Numbered from the stretch's first letter, positions 36,182 through 46,347 are shown. The stretch: 64,000 nt of DNA from Rikenellaceae bacterium (GCA_015059735.1 SUZX01000008.1:86776-150775), one strand, 5' to 3'. The notes: a model not told the origin generated them from the sequence alone. Numbers and translations are program-made.

Positions 36182-37789
36182 ATGAATCCTAATCCGAACA
36201 AAAACTACCTCGGCAGAGGATGGGTCGCGGTCAGCATGCTGATCGCTGTGCTTGTTGCTGTCAGTTTTATTCCACCACAAAGTGTCGGAGAAGTAAAATT
36301 TCGACGTGCAAATATTCTTGCCGACTTGATCACATTCGAAGACAAAACAGCCATGGAAACTCCCTCAGAGCCGATGCTTTTCGATGAAGAAGAGTTCCGA
36401 GTGGATATGCAGGCTGTTGCCGAACAGATCATTGCCGACACGTTGCCTCGCAGCGTGCAAACCTGTTTCGAATGGCATTACGCCGACATGCTCCCCATAC
36501 CTTCGATCCAGCAACCGATCACTCCTGACACTGCACGAATGATTCCAACCCTTACGCCGATCGAGGATTTCAGCGATAACAACTCCATACAGGCATTCTG
36601 TGACACTCTACTTTTGGGACATCGTCCCATCCGCATCGCCTTTCTTGGCGACTCATTTGTTGAAGGTGATATTCTTACAGCCGATCTGCGCGAACGACTG
36701 CAAACGACTTATGGAGGTGGCGGAGCGGGATTTGCACCGATGGACTCGCCACTTACGGGGTTCCGTCGCTCAATCAAGACCCAATCAAAAGGGTGGACCT
36801 CCTACAACATCATGCAACACAAAAACACACCCGAGCCGTTGAAAACCAACTATTATGTCTCCGGATGGGTTTGTCAACCGACACCCGAGGCATCAACACG
36901 GTGGGAAACAACCAAATTCCGAAAAGGTTTGGATAGTTGCACAACAGCTCGTCTGCTCTTCATCGCCACCCAAGAGAGTCGGGTAAAAGTTACGCTGAAT
37001 GATACTCTACGCAGAGAGTTCAACATCGAAAAAGGAGATGTCGTGCGTCAAATTGCAGTCCATGCTCCACAAATCCACTCTGTGGAATTATGTGTACTCT
37101 CGGGAGCAGAGGGTTTCATCGGATATGGCGTCATCATGGAAGGCGGCAGAATTACGGTTGACAACTATTCGATCCGTAGCAACAACGGACAAGCCATGTT
37201 CCGTACAAATCCAGCAATCAATGCCCAGATTCATACCATGACACCATACGATTTGGTCATCTTGCAATATGGACTCAACATCATGCAGACCGGAGTCACC
37301 AACTACTCCGGATACGCCAATCAAATCGAGAAGATGATCGGATTTGTTCGTCAATGTTTCCCCCAAGCAGCGGTATTGGTCATGGGAGTCAGCGATCGTT
37401 CGGTAAAGACCGAGAATGGTTTTGAGCCAATGGATGCCATTCCTGCAATGCTCGACCACCAACGCCAAGCAGCCCGACGCGCCAAAGCGGCATTTTGGCC
37501 GACTTGTGATGCCATGCGGGTACAAGGAGGTATGGCACGATTTGTACAAAAGGGATGGGCCGGAAAAGATTTTACCCACATCAACTACGCCGGAGGTCGT
37601 CAAATCGCATGGGCTCTCTTTGATGCATTCCAAACCGAAATCAACAACAGCTACCAACGACAAGAACTCAAAAAGCGACAATCCCGACAACAAGCCGCAC
37701 TAATCGACTCCTTGCAACAAAATAAAATCTACCACGATTTACTATCGGGGACAACGCCAGAAATAGGAGATGTTTCACCGCAACCATGA
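36182..37789 (+). CDS. SGNH-family acyl-esterase, membrane-anchored (PatB-like)
   Basis: The 535-residue protein has one N-terminal TM (WVAVSMLIAVLVAVSFI, about 14-30), so the rest is periplasmic. The SGNH nucleophile Ser is in FLGDSFVEG (S158), with G in GGGGAGF, N in LQYGLN, and the Asp-His pair in DFTHIN (D463, H466). It is translationally coupled (ATGA) to an MBOAT acyltransferase. SGNH plus MBOAT pairs O-acetylate peptidoglycan (PatA/PatB) or exopolysaccharide; the substrate here is not known. A basic/Gln-rich C-terminal tail follows (about 490-535). Confidence 0.85.
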   Translation: MNPNPNKNYLGRGWVAVSMLIAVLVAVSFIPPQSVGEVKFRRANILADLITFEDKTAMETPSEPMLFDEEEFRVDMQAVAEQIIADTLPRSVQTCFEWHYADMLPIPSIQQPITPDTARMIPTLTPIEDFSDNNSIQAFCDTLLLGHRPIRIAFLGDSFVEGDILTADLRERLQTTYGGGGAGFAPMDSPLTGFRRSIKTQSKGWTSYNIMQHKNTPEPLKTNYYVSGWVCQPTPEASTRWETTKFRKGLDSCTTARLLFIATQESRVKVTLNDTLRREFNIEKGDVVRQIAVHAPQIHSVELCVLSGAEGFIGYGVIMEGGRITVDNYSIRSNNGQAMFRTNPAINAQIHTMTPYDLVILQYGLNIMQTGVTNYSGYANQIEKMIGFVRQCFPQAAVLVMGVSDRSVKTENGFEPMDAIPAMLDHQRQAARRAKAAFWPTCDAMRVQGGMARFVQKGWAGKDFTHINYAGGRQIAWALFDAFQTEINNSYQRQELKKRQSRQQAALIDSLQQNKIYHDLLSGTTPEIGDVSPQP

Positions 37790-39285
37790 TCCCGACTGTT
37801 GAAAATATTCCGGAAAAGTTGTCAACCTTATTGGCCTACGACAGTTCTTCGCCACTGATTTTCAGTAGCGGACTTTTTCTATTTCTCTTTGCGGGATTTC
37901 TGTTGTTATACCAAACCTTGCGCAACACTCCAACAGTACGCATCCTCTATGTCATCCTCTTTTCGCTCTATTTTTATTACAAATCGAGTGGAGTCTATTT
38001 CCTGCTACTGATTTTTGCCGCTGCAAGTGATTTCATGATTGCCCGTGCCATCCACCATTCCGAGCAAAAATCCGTTCGTCGTTGGCTCGTTGTGTTGAGT
38101 GTTGCGATAAATCTCGGGATGTTGGGGTATTTCAAATATACCAATTTCCTGATCGACATAGCTAACCAACTTTTCGGAGCAGGATTCCTACAATTCCAAA
38201 ATATTTTTCTGCCCGTTGGCATCTCGTTCTTTGTATTCCAATCGATGAGTTACACGATCGATATCTATCGACGACAACTCCAACCGTTGACAAATTGGGG
38301 CGACTATCTCTTTTACCTTTCGTTCTTTCCGCAATTGGTTGCTGGACCTATTGTCCGAGCCCGCGACTTCATTCCGCAAATCCGCCAGCAACCGATGGTC
38401 ACTCGCGAAATGTTCGGCACCGGAGTCTTCTTGATTCTCACCGGATTATTCAAGAAAGCAATTATCTCGGATTATATCTCACTCAACTTCGTAGATCGCA
38501 TCTTCGACGAACCGCTCCTCTACACCGGATTTGAGTGTCTGATGGGTATCTACGGCTATGCCCTGCAAATCTACTGCGACTTTTCGGGCTACTCCGATAT
38601 GGCGATCGGCATTGCGCTGCTCTTGGGCTTTCGTTTCCCGAAGAATTTCGATGCCCCCTACAAATCAGCAACCATCACCGAATTTTGGCGACGTTGGCAT
38701 ATCTCGCTCTCTTCATGGCTACGCGACTACCTCTATATTTCGCTCGGCGGCAACCGAAAAGGTCGTCTGCGAACTTATGGTAACCTTCTGCTGACCATGT
38801 TGTTAGGAGGTCTATGGCACGGCGCAGCTATTCGATTCATATTATGGGGGGCATTGCACGGTGTAGCATTGGCGCTTCATAAACTTTGGTTGACACTTAT
38901 TCCGAATGCCAAAATCATGGGATCGGAGATGTCGCGAGGTTATCGTATTGCCGGCATCTTTTTGACATTCAATATCGTATGCTTCGGCTGGCTGATGTTC
39001 CGCGCCGGATCGATGCAAACTGTGACATTGATGCTTCACCAAATTGCATTCAACTTCAATGCGGCAATGATTCCGCAGGTTTTGAGCGGTTATGCCGGAG
39101 TCTTTATTCTGATCGGTTGCGGATACCTGCTCCATCTGTTACCGGCAAAAATCGACAGCGCGGCACAACATATTGTCGTGCACGCGCCGATGATCTTTCA
39201 AGTATTGCTAGCTACCGTGATGATCTGGTCTGTCATGCAGATCAAGTCGAGCGACATCCAGCCCTTTATCTATTTTCAGTTCTAA
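37786..39285 (+). CDS. MBOAT-family O-acyltransferase (PatA/AlgI-like)
   Basis: The 499-residue polytopic membrane protein has about ten to eleven TM segments. The MBOAT hallmarks are FFPQLVAGPIVRARDF, the region EFWRRWHISLSSWLRDYLYISLGG, and the catalytic His in GGLWHGA (H345). It would move acetyl groups across the membrane to the SGNH partner. It overlaps the SGNH gene by 4 nt. Its stop is only 16 bp from the stop of the convergent hisIE gene, with no room for a terminator between them. Confidence 0.93.
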   Translation: MIPTVENIPEKLSTLLAYDSSSPLIFSSGLFLFLFAGFLLLYQTLRNTPTVRILYVILFSLYFYYKSSGVYFLLLIFAAASDFMIARAIHHSEQKSVRRWLVVLSVAINLGMLGYFKYTNFLIDIANQLFGAGFLQFQNIFLPVGISFFVFQSMSYTIDIYRRQLQPLTNWGDYLFYLSFFPQLVAGPIVRARDFIPQIRQQPMVTREMFGTGVFLILTGLFKKAIISDYISLNFVDRIFDEPLLYTGFECLMGIYGYALQIYCDFSGYSDMAIGIALLLGFRFPKNFDAPYKSATITEFWRRWHISLSSWLRDYLYISLGGNRKGRLRTYGNLLLTMLLGGLWHGAAIRFILWGALHGVALALHKLWLTLIPNAKIMGSEMSRGYRIAGIFLTFNIVCFGWLMFRAGSMQTVTLMLHQIAFNFNAAMIPQVLSGYAGVFILIGCGYLLHLLPAKIDSAAQHIVVHAPMIFQVLLATVMIWSVMQIKSSDIQPFIYFQF

Positions 39286-39301
39286 CCCAATATCGAATCT
39301 T

Positions 39302-39922
39302 TTAGGAGTGACGTTTTGCCAACTCGGTTTCGAGATCGGCAATCGAACACCCCGTAGCCTCCAACAAAACCAACAGGTGGTAAATCAAATCCGAAGCCTC
39401 GTAAATCATCGCCTCTCGATTGCCTGCAACTGCCTCAATCACGGTTTCAACAGCCTCCTCGCCCACTTTCTGCGCAATCTTATTTACACCACGATTGAAG
39501 AGTTTCGAGGTATAGGAACCTTCGGGCATCTCGGCATGGCGGCCTTGAATCACACTCTGCAAATAACGGATGAAACCCTCGGTCTCAGGAACAGCTTCAC
39601 CAAAGCAGGTTTTCGATCCCGTGTGGCAGGTCGGTCCTGTGGGAATCACGCGGATCAACAAAGTGTCGGCATCACAATCAACAGCGATCGATACGATGTC
39701 GAGGAAATTACCACTGGTCTCACCTTTGGTCCATAGACACTGCCGCGAACGGCTGTAAAAAGTCACACGACCCTCGGCCACACTCTTCTCATAGGCTTCA
39801 CGATTCATGTAGCCTAACATCAGCACTTGCAATGTACGGACATCTTGAATAACGGCGGGGACCAACCCGTCGGGGAGTTTCGCCACATTCAACTCCGAAA
39901 ATGGTTTTGCATTGATTTTCAT
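39302..39922 (-). CDS. hisIE: bifunctional phosphoribosyl-AMP cyclohydrolase / phosphoribosyl-ATP pyrophosphatase
   Basis: Catalyses steps 2 and 3 of histidine synthesis. The 206-residue protein has an N-terminal HisI domain with the Zn motifs DCDADTLLIRV and PTCHTGSKTCF, and a C-terminal HisE domain (LFNRGVNKIAQKVGEEAVETVIEA) of MazG-like helices. I chose ATG 39922 (MKINAKPFSE), 4 nt after the hisF stop; upstream ATGs would overlap hisF. It is the last gene of the his operon. Confidence 0.94.
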   Translation of the reverse strand: MKINAKPFSELNVAKLPDGLVPAVIQDVRTLQVLMLGYMNREAYEKSVAEGRVTFYSRSRQCLWTKGETSGNFLDIVSIAVDCDADTLLIRVIPTGPTCHTGSKTCFGEAVPETEGFIRYLQSVIQGRHAEMPEGSYTSKLFNRGVNKIAQKVGEEAVETVIEAVAGNREAMIYEASDLIYHLLVLLEATGCSIADLETELAKRHS

Positions 39923-39926
39923 AGCT

Positions 39927-40679
39927 TTATAATCTAACATTAATACCTTTTGCATTTAATTCCCGTTTAAGACGCGGGATCGGAATTTCGTTGTAATGGA
40001 AAATACTGGCAGCCAATGCTGCATCCGCACGCCCCAACGTCAAAACATCGGCAATATGATCGACTGTTCCAGCACCCCCCGATGCGATAATCGGGATGGG
40101 GAGTTCGGCCAAACGGGCAAAGGAATCGCACGGATAGCCGTTTTTCGTACCATCATGATCCATCGAGGTAAAGAGAATCTCGCCAGCTCCTCGTGCCACA
40201 AGTTCTTCGGCCCAACTGAAAAGCTCGCGATCCGTCGGACGTTTTCCGCCATGTGTCATCACAACCCAACGATCCTCTATCATACGGGCATCGATAGCAG
40301 CAACCACAAACTGCGAGCCGTATTTGGCAGCAATGGCATCGATCAAATCCGGATTACGCACCGCAGCACTATTGACTGTTACTTTATCAGCACCGGCATC
40401 GAGCAATCGTCCGGCATCCTCCACCGAGGAGATACCGCCTCCCACTGTAAACGGAATGTCAATTCGTGCAGCAATACGGGAAACCAAGTCGGTAAAGGTA
40501 CGTCGCCCCTCTTCCGAAGCACTGATGTCAAGATATACCAATTCATCAGCTCCCTCAGCAGCATATTTTGCACCCAACTCCACAGGATCTCCCACCTGTT
40601 TCAGCCCGACAAAATTGATCCCTTTGACGGTTTGGCCTTCGCGAATATCGAGGCATGGAATTATGCGTTTCGCAAGCAT
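39927..40679 (-). CDS. hisF: imidazole glycerol phosphate synthase, cyclase subunit
   Basis: Forms the imidazole ring from PRFAR and ammonia channelled from HisH. The 250-residue (beta/alpha)8 barrel has [11 protein letters not shown] at the start, catalytic D11 in CLD and D130 in DAR-type AIDARM, GGGI phosphate loops and IIASGGAG. Its start overlaps the hisA stop by 19 nt. Confidence 0.96.
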   Translation of the reverse strand: MLAKRIIPCLDIREGQTVKGINFVGLKQVGDPVELGAKYAAEGADELVYLDISASEEGRRTFTDLVSRIAARIDIPFTVGGGISSVEDAGRLLDAGADKVTVNSAAVRNPDLIDAIAAKYGSQFVVAAIDARMIEDRWVVMTHGGKRPTDRELFSWAEELVARGAGEILFTSMDHDGTKNGYPCDSFARLAELPIPIIASGGAGTVDHIADVLTLGRADAALAASIFHYNEIPIPRLKRELNAKGINVRL

Positions 40680-41389
40680 TGTTCAAGTTCTTTAAGGGTG
40701 ATACGACCTTCATAAATTGCTTTGCCGACAATAACACTGCGTAACTGCTGTCGATCGAGTTCCTCGATGTCGGACATCGACGATATTCCCCCACTTACGG
40801 TAATTTCTACGGCAGGGAAATGTTGCTGCAACTCGGCATAAAAGGCTGCCGAAGGCCCGCACAGCATCCCATCACGCGAAATATCGGTACAGATGACCTG
40901 CGACAACCCTTGCGACAAAAATTGCTCAATCAACTCGGGAGCCGAAAGTGTCGAATGTTCCAACCAACCCTGAATAGCCACCACGCCATCACGAATGTCG
41001 GCTCCGAGAATCAAGCGTTCCGGTCCGAATTCTGTAAGCCATTGAGCAAACAACTCCGGTTGGCGAACTGCAACACTTCCGCAAATGGCTCTCTGGGCTC
41101 CGGCGTTGAAAACACTTCGCAAAGCCTCTCCACTCTTGATTCCGCCTCCATACTGCACTTCAAGCGTTGTTTTCGTTGCTACTCGCTCCAATACAGCAAG
41201 GTTACGTGGCTCAGCGGCTTTCGCACCATCGAGATCCACCATGTGTAGTCTTTTGATACCCACATCCTCAAAACGTTTGGCCGCTTCGAGCGGATCACGA
41301 TAGTAGGTCTTTTGGCTTGCATAGTCGCCTTGCGTCAAACGAACACAAGCCCCTTCGATAATATCGGTTGCCGGTATTATTTCGATCAT
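40661..41389 (-). CDS. hisA: phosphoribosylformimino-5-aminoimidazole carboxamide ribotide isomerase
   Basis: Amadori isomerisation of ProFAR to PRFAR, step 4 of histidine synthesis. The 242-residue barrel has D9 in IPATDI, YGGGI, DIRDG, and the second Asp in TDISRDG. It overlaps hisF and lies 4 nt after hisH. Confidence 0.95.
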   Translation of the reverse strand: MIEIIPATDIIEGACVRLTQGDYASQKTYYRDPLEAAKRFEDVGIKRLHMVDLDGAKAAEPRNLAVLERVATKTTLEVQYGGGIKSGEALRSVFNAGAQRAICGSVAVRQPELFAQWLTEFGPERLILGADIRDGVVAIQGWLEHSTLSAPELIEQFLSQGLSQVICTDISRDGMLCGPSAAFYAELQQHFPAVEITVSGGISSMSDIEELDRQQLRSVIVGKAIYEGRITLKELEQCLRNA

Positions 41390-41393
41390 AAGG

Positions 41394-41990
41394 TTAAAGT
41401 TTTAAGAAGTTACGGATAATCTGCGCCCCCACCGAGCCACTCTTCTCCGGATGGAATTGCGCACCATAGAAATTGTTGTACGCAAGAGCCGCACTGAACG
41501 AACATCCATAGTCGGTTGTGGCAATCGTTGCCGGACAAAGTTCCGCAGCAAAAGAGTGGACATAATAAACATAACTCGATTCCGCAACTCCGGCAAACAA
41601 CGGTGTTTTCAGATCGGTAATCGTATTCCAACCGACATGAGGGACTTTCAATCGTTCGTCTTGCAAAGTTTGTGTCGGCAGACGCAAGACCCGTGTCGGA
41701 AAGATCCCCATACACTGTGCATCACCCTCTTCACTCGACTGACACATCAACTGTAATCCGATACAGATTCCCAACACCGGTTGAGTAAGGGTTGGAATCA
41801 CTGTATCCAATCCGCGCTCACGCAACTTCTCCATCGCCGAGGAAGCTTCACCCACCCCCGGAAGGATTACTTTATCAGCTTGGCGCAACACCGCAGGGTC
41901 GGCTGTCAACAAAAAATCTGCTCCCACCCGATGTAAAGCATCGGCAACCGATCGCAGGTTGCCCGTATCATAATCAACGACTACTATCAT
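41394..41990 (-). CDS. hisH: imidazole glycerol phosphate synthase, glutaminase subunit
   Basis: Class I glutamine amidotransferase that supplies ammonia to HisF. The 198-residue protein has the oxyanion strand GVGEASSAM, nucleophile in GICIGLQLM (C78 region) and the His-Glu pair in AQFHPEKSG. It overlaps hisB by 4 nt. Confidence 0.95.
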   Translation of the reverse strand: MIVVVDYDTGNLRSVADALHRVGADFLLTADPAVLRQADKVILPGVGEASSAMEKLRERGLDTVIPTLTQPVLGICIGLQLMCQSSEEGDAQCMGIFPTRVLRLPTQTLQDERLKVPHVGWNTITDLKTPLFAGVAESSYVYYVHSFAAELCPATIATTDYGCSFSAALAYNNFYGAQFHPEKSGSVGAQIIRNFLKL

Positions 41991-43120
41991 AATATTCCTT
42001 TACTACTAGGTATATCGTATCCGAAACCTTGACGACCTACTGCCATACGCAATGCCCGCGCAAAGGCCTTGAAGATCGCCTCAGCTTTGTGATGATCGTT
42101 TTCACCTTGTGCCGAGATTTGCAAATTGCATCGTGCCGCACAACAGAGTGATTGGAAGAAGTGACGGAACATCTCGGTAGGAACATCACCCACTCGCTCA
42201 CGGTTAAATACGACATCCCACTCGAAATCAATTCGTCCACCGAAATCGAGTAGCACCAAAGCGCGACAATCATCCATCGGCAACGCAAAACCATAACGGG
42301 CAATACCCGCCTTGTTGCCCAATGCCCGATCGATAGCCTCTCCCAACGTGATGGCAACATCCTCCATCGTATGGTGTTCATCAATATCGAGATCTCCGTG
42401 TGCATCGATTGCCAAAGACACCCCGCCATGATGAGCAATTTGATCCAACATGTGATCAAGGAAACGCAACCCGGTAGTAATACCCCCCTCGAAATTACCA
42501 CGACCATCCAAATCGAGCTGTACGGTGATTTGTGTTTCGCGCGTAGCACGTTGCACCTCTACCCTACGTTCGCCACGCCGAATGAACTCGGCAATCTCGC
42601 TCCATGAGTTCGAGATAAAGACACAAGCCTCTGTTGCTCCTGCCTCCTCCAACATACGACGGCCCTCTACCTCCGAAGCCAACAAAATACCTTTTGCTCC
42701 GAGGTTGCGGGCCAACAGAATGTCTGTTACCCGATCACCGACAACATAACTCTCCGCCAGATTGTAGTCACCGTTCATATACCGCCCGAACATACCGGTA
42801 TGGGGTTTGCGTGTCGAAGCCTGCTCGTATTCAAACGTACGATCGATCAGTTGGTCATCGAATACGATGCCCTCTCCACGCAAGGTCGTGAGCATTTTTT
42901 CGTGTGCCGGCCAAAATGTCTCTTCCGGAAAAGAGTCCGTACCCAATCCATCTTGATTGGTGGCCAATACCAAATCGAAATCCGTTCCGGACAAAGCCTT
43001 CAACGCCGAAATCACCTCGGGAACGAATTCGAGTTTTTCGAGGCTGTCGATTTGCTCATCGGCCGGCTCGACGATGAGCGTTCCATCACGATCGATAAAA
43101 AGTGCTTTCTTCAGCGTCAT
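41987..43120 (-). CDS. hisB: bifunctional histidinol-phosphatase / imidazoleglycerol-phosphate dehydratase
   Basis: Carries steps 6 and 8 of histidine synthesis. The 377-residue fusion has an N-terminal HAD phosphatase (FIDRDGTLIVEP, VVGDRVTDILLA; residues 1-about 165) and a C-terminal dehydratase with the metal-binding HHGGVS and DEHHTMEDVAITLG motifs, then a repeat HDH/HHKAEAIFKAF. The same fusion is known in enterobacteria and part of Bacteroidota. It overlaps hisC and hisH by 4 nt each. Confidence 0.95.
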   Translation of the reverse strand: MTLKKALFIDRDGTLIVEPADEQIDSLEKLEFVPEVISALKALSGTDFDLVLATNQDGLGTDSFPEETFWPAHEKMLTTLRGEGIVFDDQLIDRTFEYEQASTRKPHTGMFGRYMNGDYNLAESYVVGDRVTDILLARNLGAKGILLASEVEGRRMLEEAGATEACVFISNSWSEIAEFIRRGERRVEVQRATRETQITVQLDLDGRGNFEGGITTGLRFLDHMLDQIAHHGGVSLAIDAHGDLDIDEHHTMEDVAITLGEAIDRALGNKAGIARYGFALPMDDCRALVLLDFGGRIDFEWDVVFNRERVGDVPTEMFRHFFQSLCCAARCNLQISAQGENDHHKAEAIFKAFARALRMAVGRQGFGYDIPSSKGIL

Positions 43121-44151
43121 ACGCGAAATTTTTTAACGGTTTCCAACATCCGGACATTCTCTTCGGGAGTTCCCACGGTGATTCGCAGACACCCCTCGCA
43201 ACCCAAAATGCGCGAACGGTTACGGACAATCACACCCTCAGCAATCAAGGCATCGTAGAGTCGTTCGGGATCGGCCGTACGAACCAACAGGAAATTGGCA
43301 TCCGAGGGATAAACCCGCTCAATAGCGACACATGCAGCCAACTCCTCGGCCAACCGATCGCGTTCGTTACAAATCTCAGCAACTTGTGCCGTAATATCTA
43401 TTTTCAGTCGTTCTGCAACAGTTTGTTGAGTAGGTCCATTGACATTATACGGGTATTTCACTCGAGCAAACCAGCCGGAAACCTGCTCAGAGGCAAAGGC
43501 CAATCCGAAGCGCAATCCCGCCATACCCCATGCTTTGGAGAGTGTTTGCAGAATAATCAGGTTCGGGAATTCATCAAGACGCCCCAAAAAACCGGCCTCG
43601 TTGGCAAAATCGATATAGGCCTCATCCAACACCACCATACCATCAAACGACCGCAACAAAGTTTCGATTTCCGAAGCGGGAAAAGCATTGCCCGTAGGAT
43701 TGTTCGGCGAACAAAGCCACAGCAACTTGGTATTTTCATCGGTGGCAGCCAACAACGTTTCGACAGGCAACGAGAAATCGGGGCCGAGCGGCACCTCGCG
43801 CATCTCTACATCGTTGATCTCCGCGGCCACCTTATACATGCCATATGTCGGAGCTATCGAAACAGCATTATCCACCTTGGGTTCGCAGAAGATGCGAAAA
43901 GCCAAGTCTATTGCCTCATCACTGCCGTTACCGATGAACACTTGTCCTTCACGAACTCCCTTCAATGCTGCAATTTGCGATTTCAATGCTTTTTGGTGCG
44001 GATCAGGATAACGGTTGACTCCGTTGTCATATGGATTTTCGTTGGCATCGAGCCACGTTGAGATTTCGCCACCGGCATATTCATCTCGCGCCGTGGAATA
44101 GGGTTTCAAAGCCCGAATATTGGGGCGAACCAACTCTTCGATTGTTCTCAT
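43117..44151 (-). CDS. hisC: histidinol-phosphate aminotransferase
   Basis: PLP aminotransferase, fold type I, step 7 of histidine synthesis. The 344-residue protein has NENPYDNG, SPNNPTGN, VLDEAYIDF and the Schiff-base Lys in TLSKAWGMAGLRFG. It overlaps hisD and hisB by 4 nt each. Confidence 0.95.
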   Translation of the reverse strand: MRTIEELVRPNIRALKPYSTARDEYAGGEISTWLDANENPYDNGVNRYPDPHQKALKSQIAALKGVREGQVFIGNGSDEAIDLAFRIFCEPKVDNAVSIAPTYGMYKVAAEINDVEMREVPLGPDFSLPVETLLAATDENTKLLWLCSPNNPTGNAFPASEIETLLRSFDGMVVLDEAYIDFANEAGFLGRLDEFPNLIILQTLSKAWGMAGLRFGLAFASEQVSGWFARVKYPYNVNGPTQQTVAERLKIDITAQVAEICNERDRLAEELAACVAIERVYPSDANFLLVRTADPERLYDALIAEGVIVRNRSRILGCEGCLRITVGTPEENVRMLETVKKFRV

Positions 44152-45449
44152 AGCCTACCTCCTTTCAATCGAATACGTACCGCAGCGGCATGGGCATCCA
44201 AACCCTCAGCATCGGCCATAGTCGTAATGGTCGGAGCAAGAGCTTTAAGTCCTGTGTATGATAGTTCTTGATAAGTGATTTTCCGAAGGAAGGAGTCGGT
44301 ATTCACACCACTATATGCCCGAGCCCATCCACTGGTCGGCAAGGTGTGATTCGTTCCCGATGCATAATCTCCGGCACTTTCGGGCGACCATGGACCAACA
44401 AAGACACTGCCGGCAGATGTCACCTGCGCAGCTACCTCCCACGGATCGCGCATGGCGATAATTAGGTGTTCGGGGGCATAGGTATTGGAGAAGGCGATAC
44501 GCTCCGTTCGATCGGCCAACACCACAATACGGCTTTGTTGCAACGCTTCACGAATAATCTCGCCTCGTGAGAGTTCGGATAACTGTTCTTCAACGGCCTG
44601 CCGAACAGCTTCTGCAAAGTTCATCGACTCACAAACCACGATCGATTGACTATCTCCGCCATGTTCGGCTTGCGAAAGGAGATCAGCAGCAACAAAAGCC
44701 GGAGAAGCCTCATCATCGGCTAACACCAACACCTCCGAAGGCCCTGCCGGAAGATCAACAGCCACGACATTGGCTCCGACTAATTGTTTGGCCTTAGTCA
44801 CATATCGATTGCCCGGGCCGAAAATTTTATCCACACGGGGTACACTCTCCGTACCGAAGGCCATTGCAGCAATGGCTTGCGCCCCTCCGATGGCAAACAC
44901 ACGATCGACCCCACAAAGATCTGCCGCATAGAGGATCTCCGGAGCAATCGTTCCATCCGAACGAGCCGGTGTACACAGAATAATCTCTTCACAACCTGCA
45001 ACACGTGCCGGAACTGCCAACATCAACACGGTGGAAAAAAGCGGGGCTTTTCCGCCCGGAATATAAAGTCCAACCCGACGAATCGGTACGGCTCGTTGTT
45101 CGCAACGAACCCCCTGTACCGTTTCAACAACAACCGGCGCAGGCAATTGGGCACGATGGAAAGCCTCGATATTCTCTTTGGCCGCCACCAACGCCTTTCG
45201 CAACTCCTCCGATAACATATACTCCGTAGCACGCCACATCTCGGCCGGTATTTCGAAAGTATCGACACTGCGCCCTTCAACGCGAGATGTTATCTCCCGC
45301 AAAGCCTTGTCGCCTTCGGCTTGCACCGCCATAAGGATCTCAACAACCTGTTGCGTAATCTCTGCCTCCTGACGGACTACACGCTCCGAGAGAGCAGACC
45401 ATTCATTACGCGACGGCGACTGATATATCTTTAAGATATCCATTGACAT
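44148..45449 (-). CDS. hisD: histidinol dehydrogenase
   Basis: Oxidises histidinol to histidine in two NAD-dependent steps with one Zn. The 433-residue protein has GRYIPGG-like LYIPGGKAPLFST, FGPGNRYVTKAK, EHGGDSQ (Zn ligand region) and APEHLI with NHTLPTSGWA. It starts 9 nt after hisG; ATG 45443 is an alternative start. Confidence 0.96.
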   Translation of the reverse strand: MSMDILKIYQSPSRNEWSALSERVVRQEAEITQQVVEILMAVQAEGDKALREITSRVEGRSVDTFEIPAEMWRATEYMLSEELRKALVAAKENIEAFHRAQLPAPVVVETVQGVRCEQRAVPIRRVGLYIPGGKAPLFSTVLMLAVPARVAGCEEIILCTPARSDGTIAPEILYAADLCGVDRVFAIGGAQAIAAMAFGTESVPRVDKIFGPGNRYVTKAKQLVGANVVAVDLPAGPSEVLVLADDEASPAFVAADLLSQAEHGGDSQSIVVCESMNFAEAVRQAVEEQLSELSRGEIIREALQQSRIVVLADRTERIAFSNTYAPEHLIIAMRDPWEVAAQVTSAGSVFVGPWSPESAGDYASGTNHTLPTSGWARAYSGVNTDSFLRKITYQELSYTGLKALAPTITTMADAEGLDAHAAAVRIRLKGGRL

Positions 45450-45458
45450 ATCACAAAA

Positions 45459-46310
45459 TTAACGAATCATATTCTCCAATGCCAACACCAAAATTCCTTC
45501 GGCTCCGATCGCTTTCAACTGCTCGATACGCTCCCAAAGCTGATTTTGGGCAATCACTGCATGGAGCGAGCACCACCCCTCCTGCGCGAGTGGCAGAATG
45601 GTCGGACTACGCATGCCCGGCAGGATCCGAATAGCCTCTTCAATGCGCTCTTTCGGCAAATTCATCAGCACATATTTCATCCCCCGACTGCCGAGAATCG
45701 AATTGAATCGGAACGTCAACTGATTCAACTCCGCGCGCTTTTCTTCGGAGAGTGTCGGGTTGGCGATCAATACCGCCTCGGAGTAAAAGACCTTCTCCAC
45801 CTCAACCAATCCGTTGGAAACCAACGTACCACCCGACGATACGATATCAAAAATCGCATCGGCCATACCAACCGCCGGAGCAATCTCCACAGAACCTGCA
45901 ATGGAATGAATATCGGCTTCGATACCCCGCTCTGCAAAATAACGGGCAAGAATATTAGGATAAGAGGTAGCCACACGTTTTCCTCGGAAAAATTCCGGTC
46001 CTTCATATTCCACTGTTTTGGGCACGGCCAACGATATGCGGCATCCCCCAAAACCCAATTCCATGATTTGCTCGACCGAGAATCCCTTTTCGGCGACCTC
46101 ATTAAGTCCCACAATACCAACATCGGCAACTCCCATAGATACGGCTTGAGGAATATCGTCATCGCGCAAGTAAAGCACCTCCAACGGGAAACCCTCGGCT
46201 CGGGATACAAGTTTTCGTTTACTTTCAGCCACCTGAATACCAGCTTCGGAAAACAAGCTGACACTCTGTTCACTCAAACGGCCTTTGGCCTGAATTGCAA
46301 TTCTAAGCAT
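45459..46310 (-). CDS. hisG: ATP phosphoribosyltransferase, long form
   Basis: First and feedback-controlled step of histidine synthesis (ATP + PRPP). The 283-residue protein has the two periplasmic-binding-like domains (LRIAIQAKGRLSEQS, and SGGTLVSNGLVEVEKVF as the PRPP loop) and the C-terminal ferredoxin-like regulatory domain (MKYVLMNLPKERIEEAIRILPGM). That domain marks HisG-L, which needs no HisZ and is inhibited by histidine. It is the first gene of the operon, behind a His leader and terminator. Confidence 0.96.
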   Translation of the reverse strand: MLRIAIQAKGRLSEQSVSLFSEAGIQVAESKRKLVSRAEGFPLEVLYLRDDDIPQAVSMGVADVGIVGLNEVAEKGFSVEQIMELGFGGCRISLAVPKTVEYEGPEFFRGKRVATSYPNILARYFAERGIEADIHSIAGSVEIAPAVGMADAIFDIVSSGGTLVSNGLVEVEKVFYSEAVLIANPTLSEEKRAELNQLTFRFNSILGSRGMKYVLMNLPKERIEEAIRILPGMRSPTILPLAQEGWCSLHAVIAQNQLWERIEQLKAIGAEGILVLALENMIR

Positions 46311-46347
46311 ATTTATCTATTATTTTATATTAATTTCTTCATTCCGT

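Noticed and set aside
43102..44061. 319-codon + frame opposite hisC
   Set aside because: Shadow of hisC; no motifs and no transcription signal.
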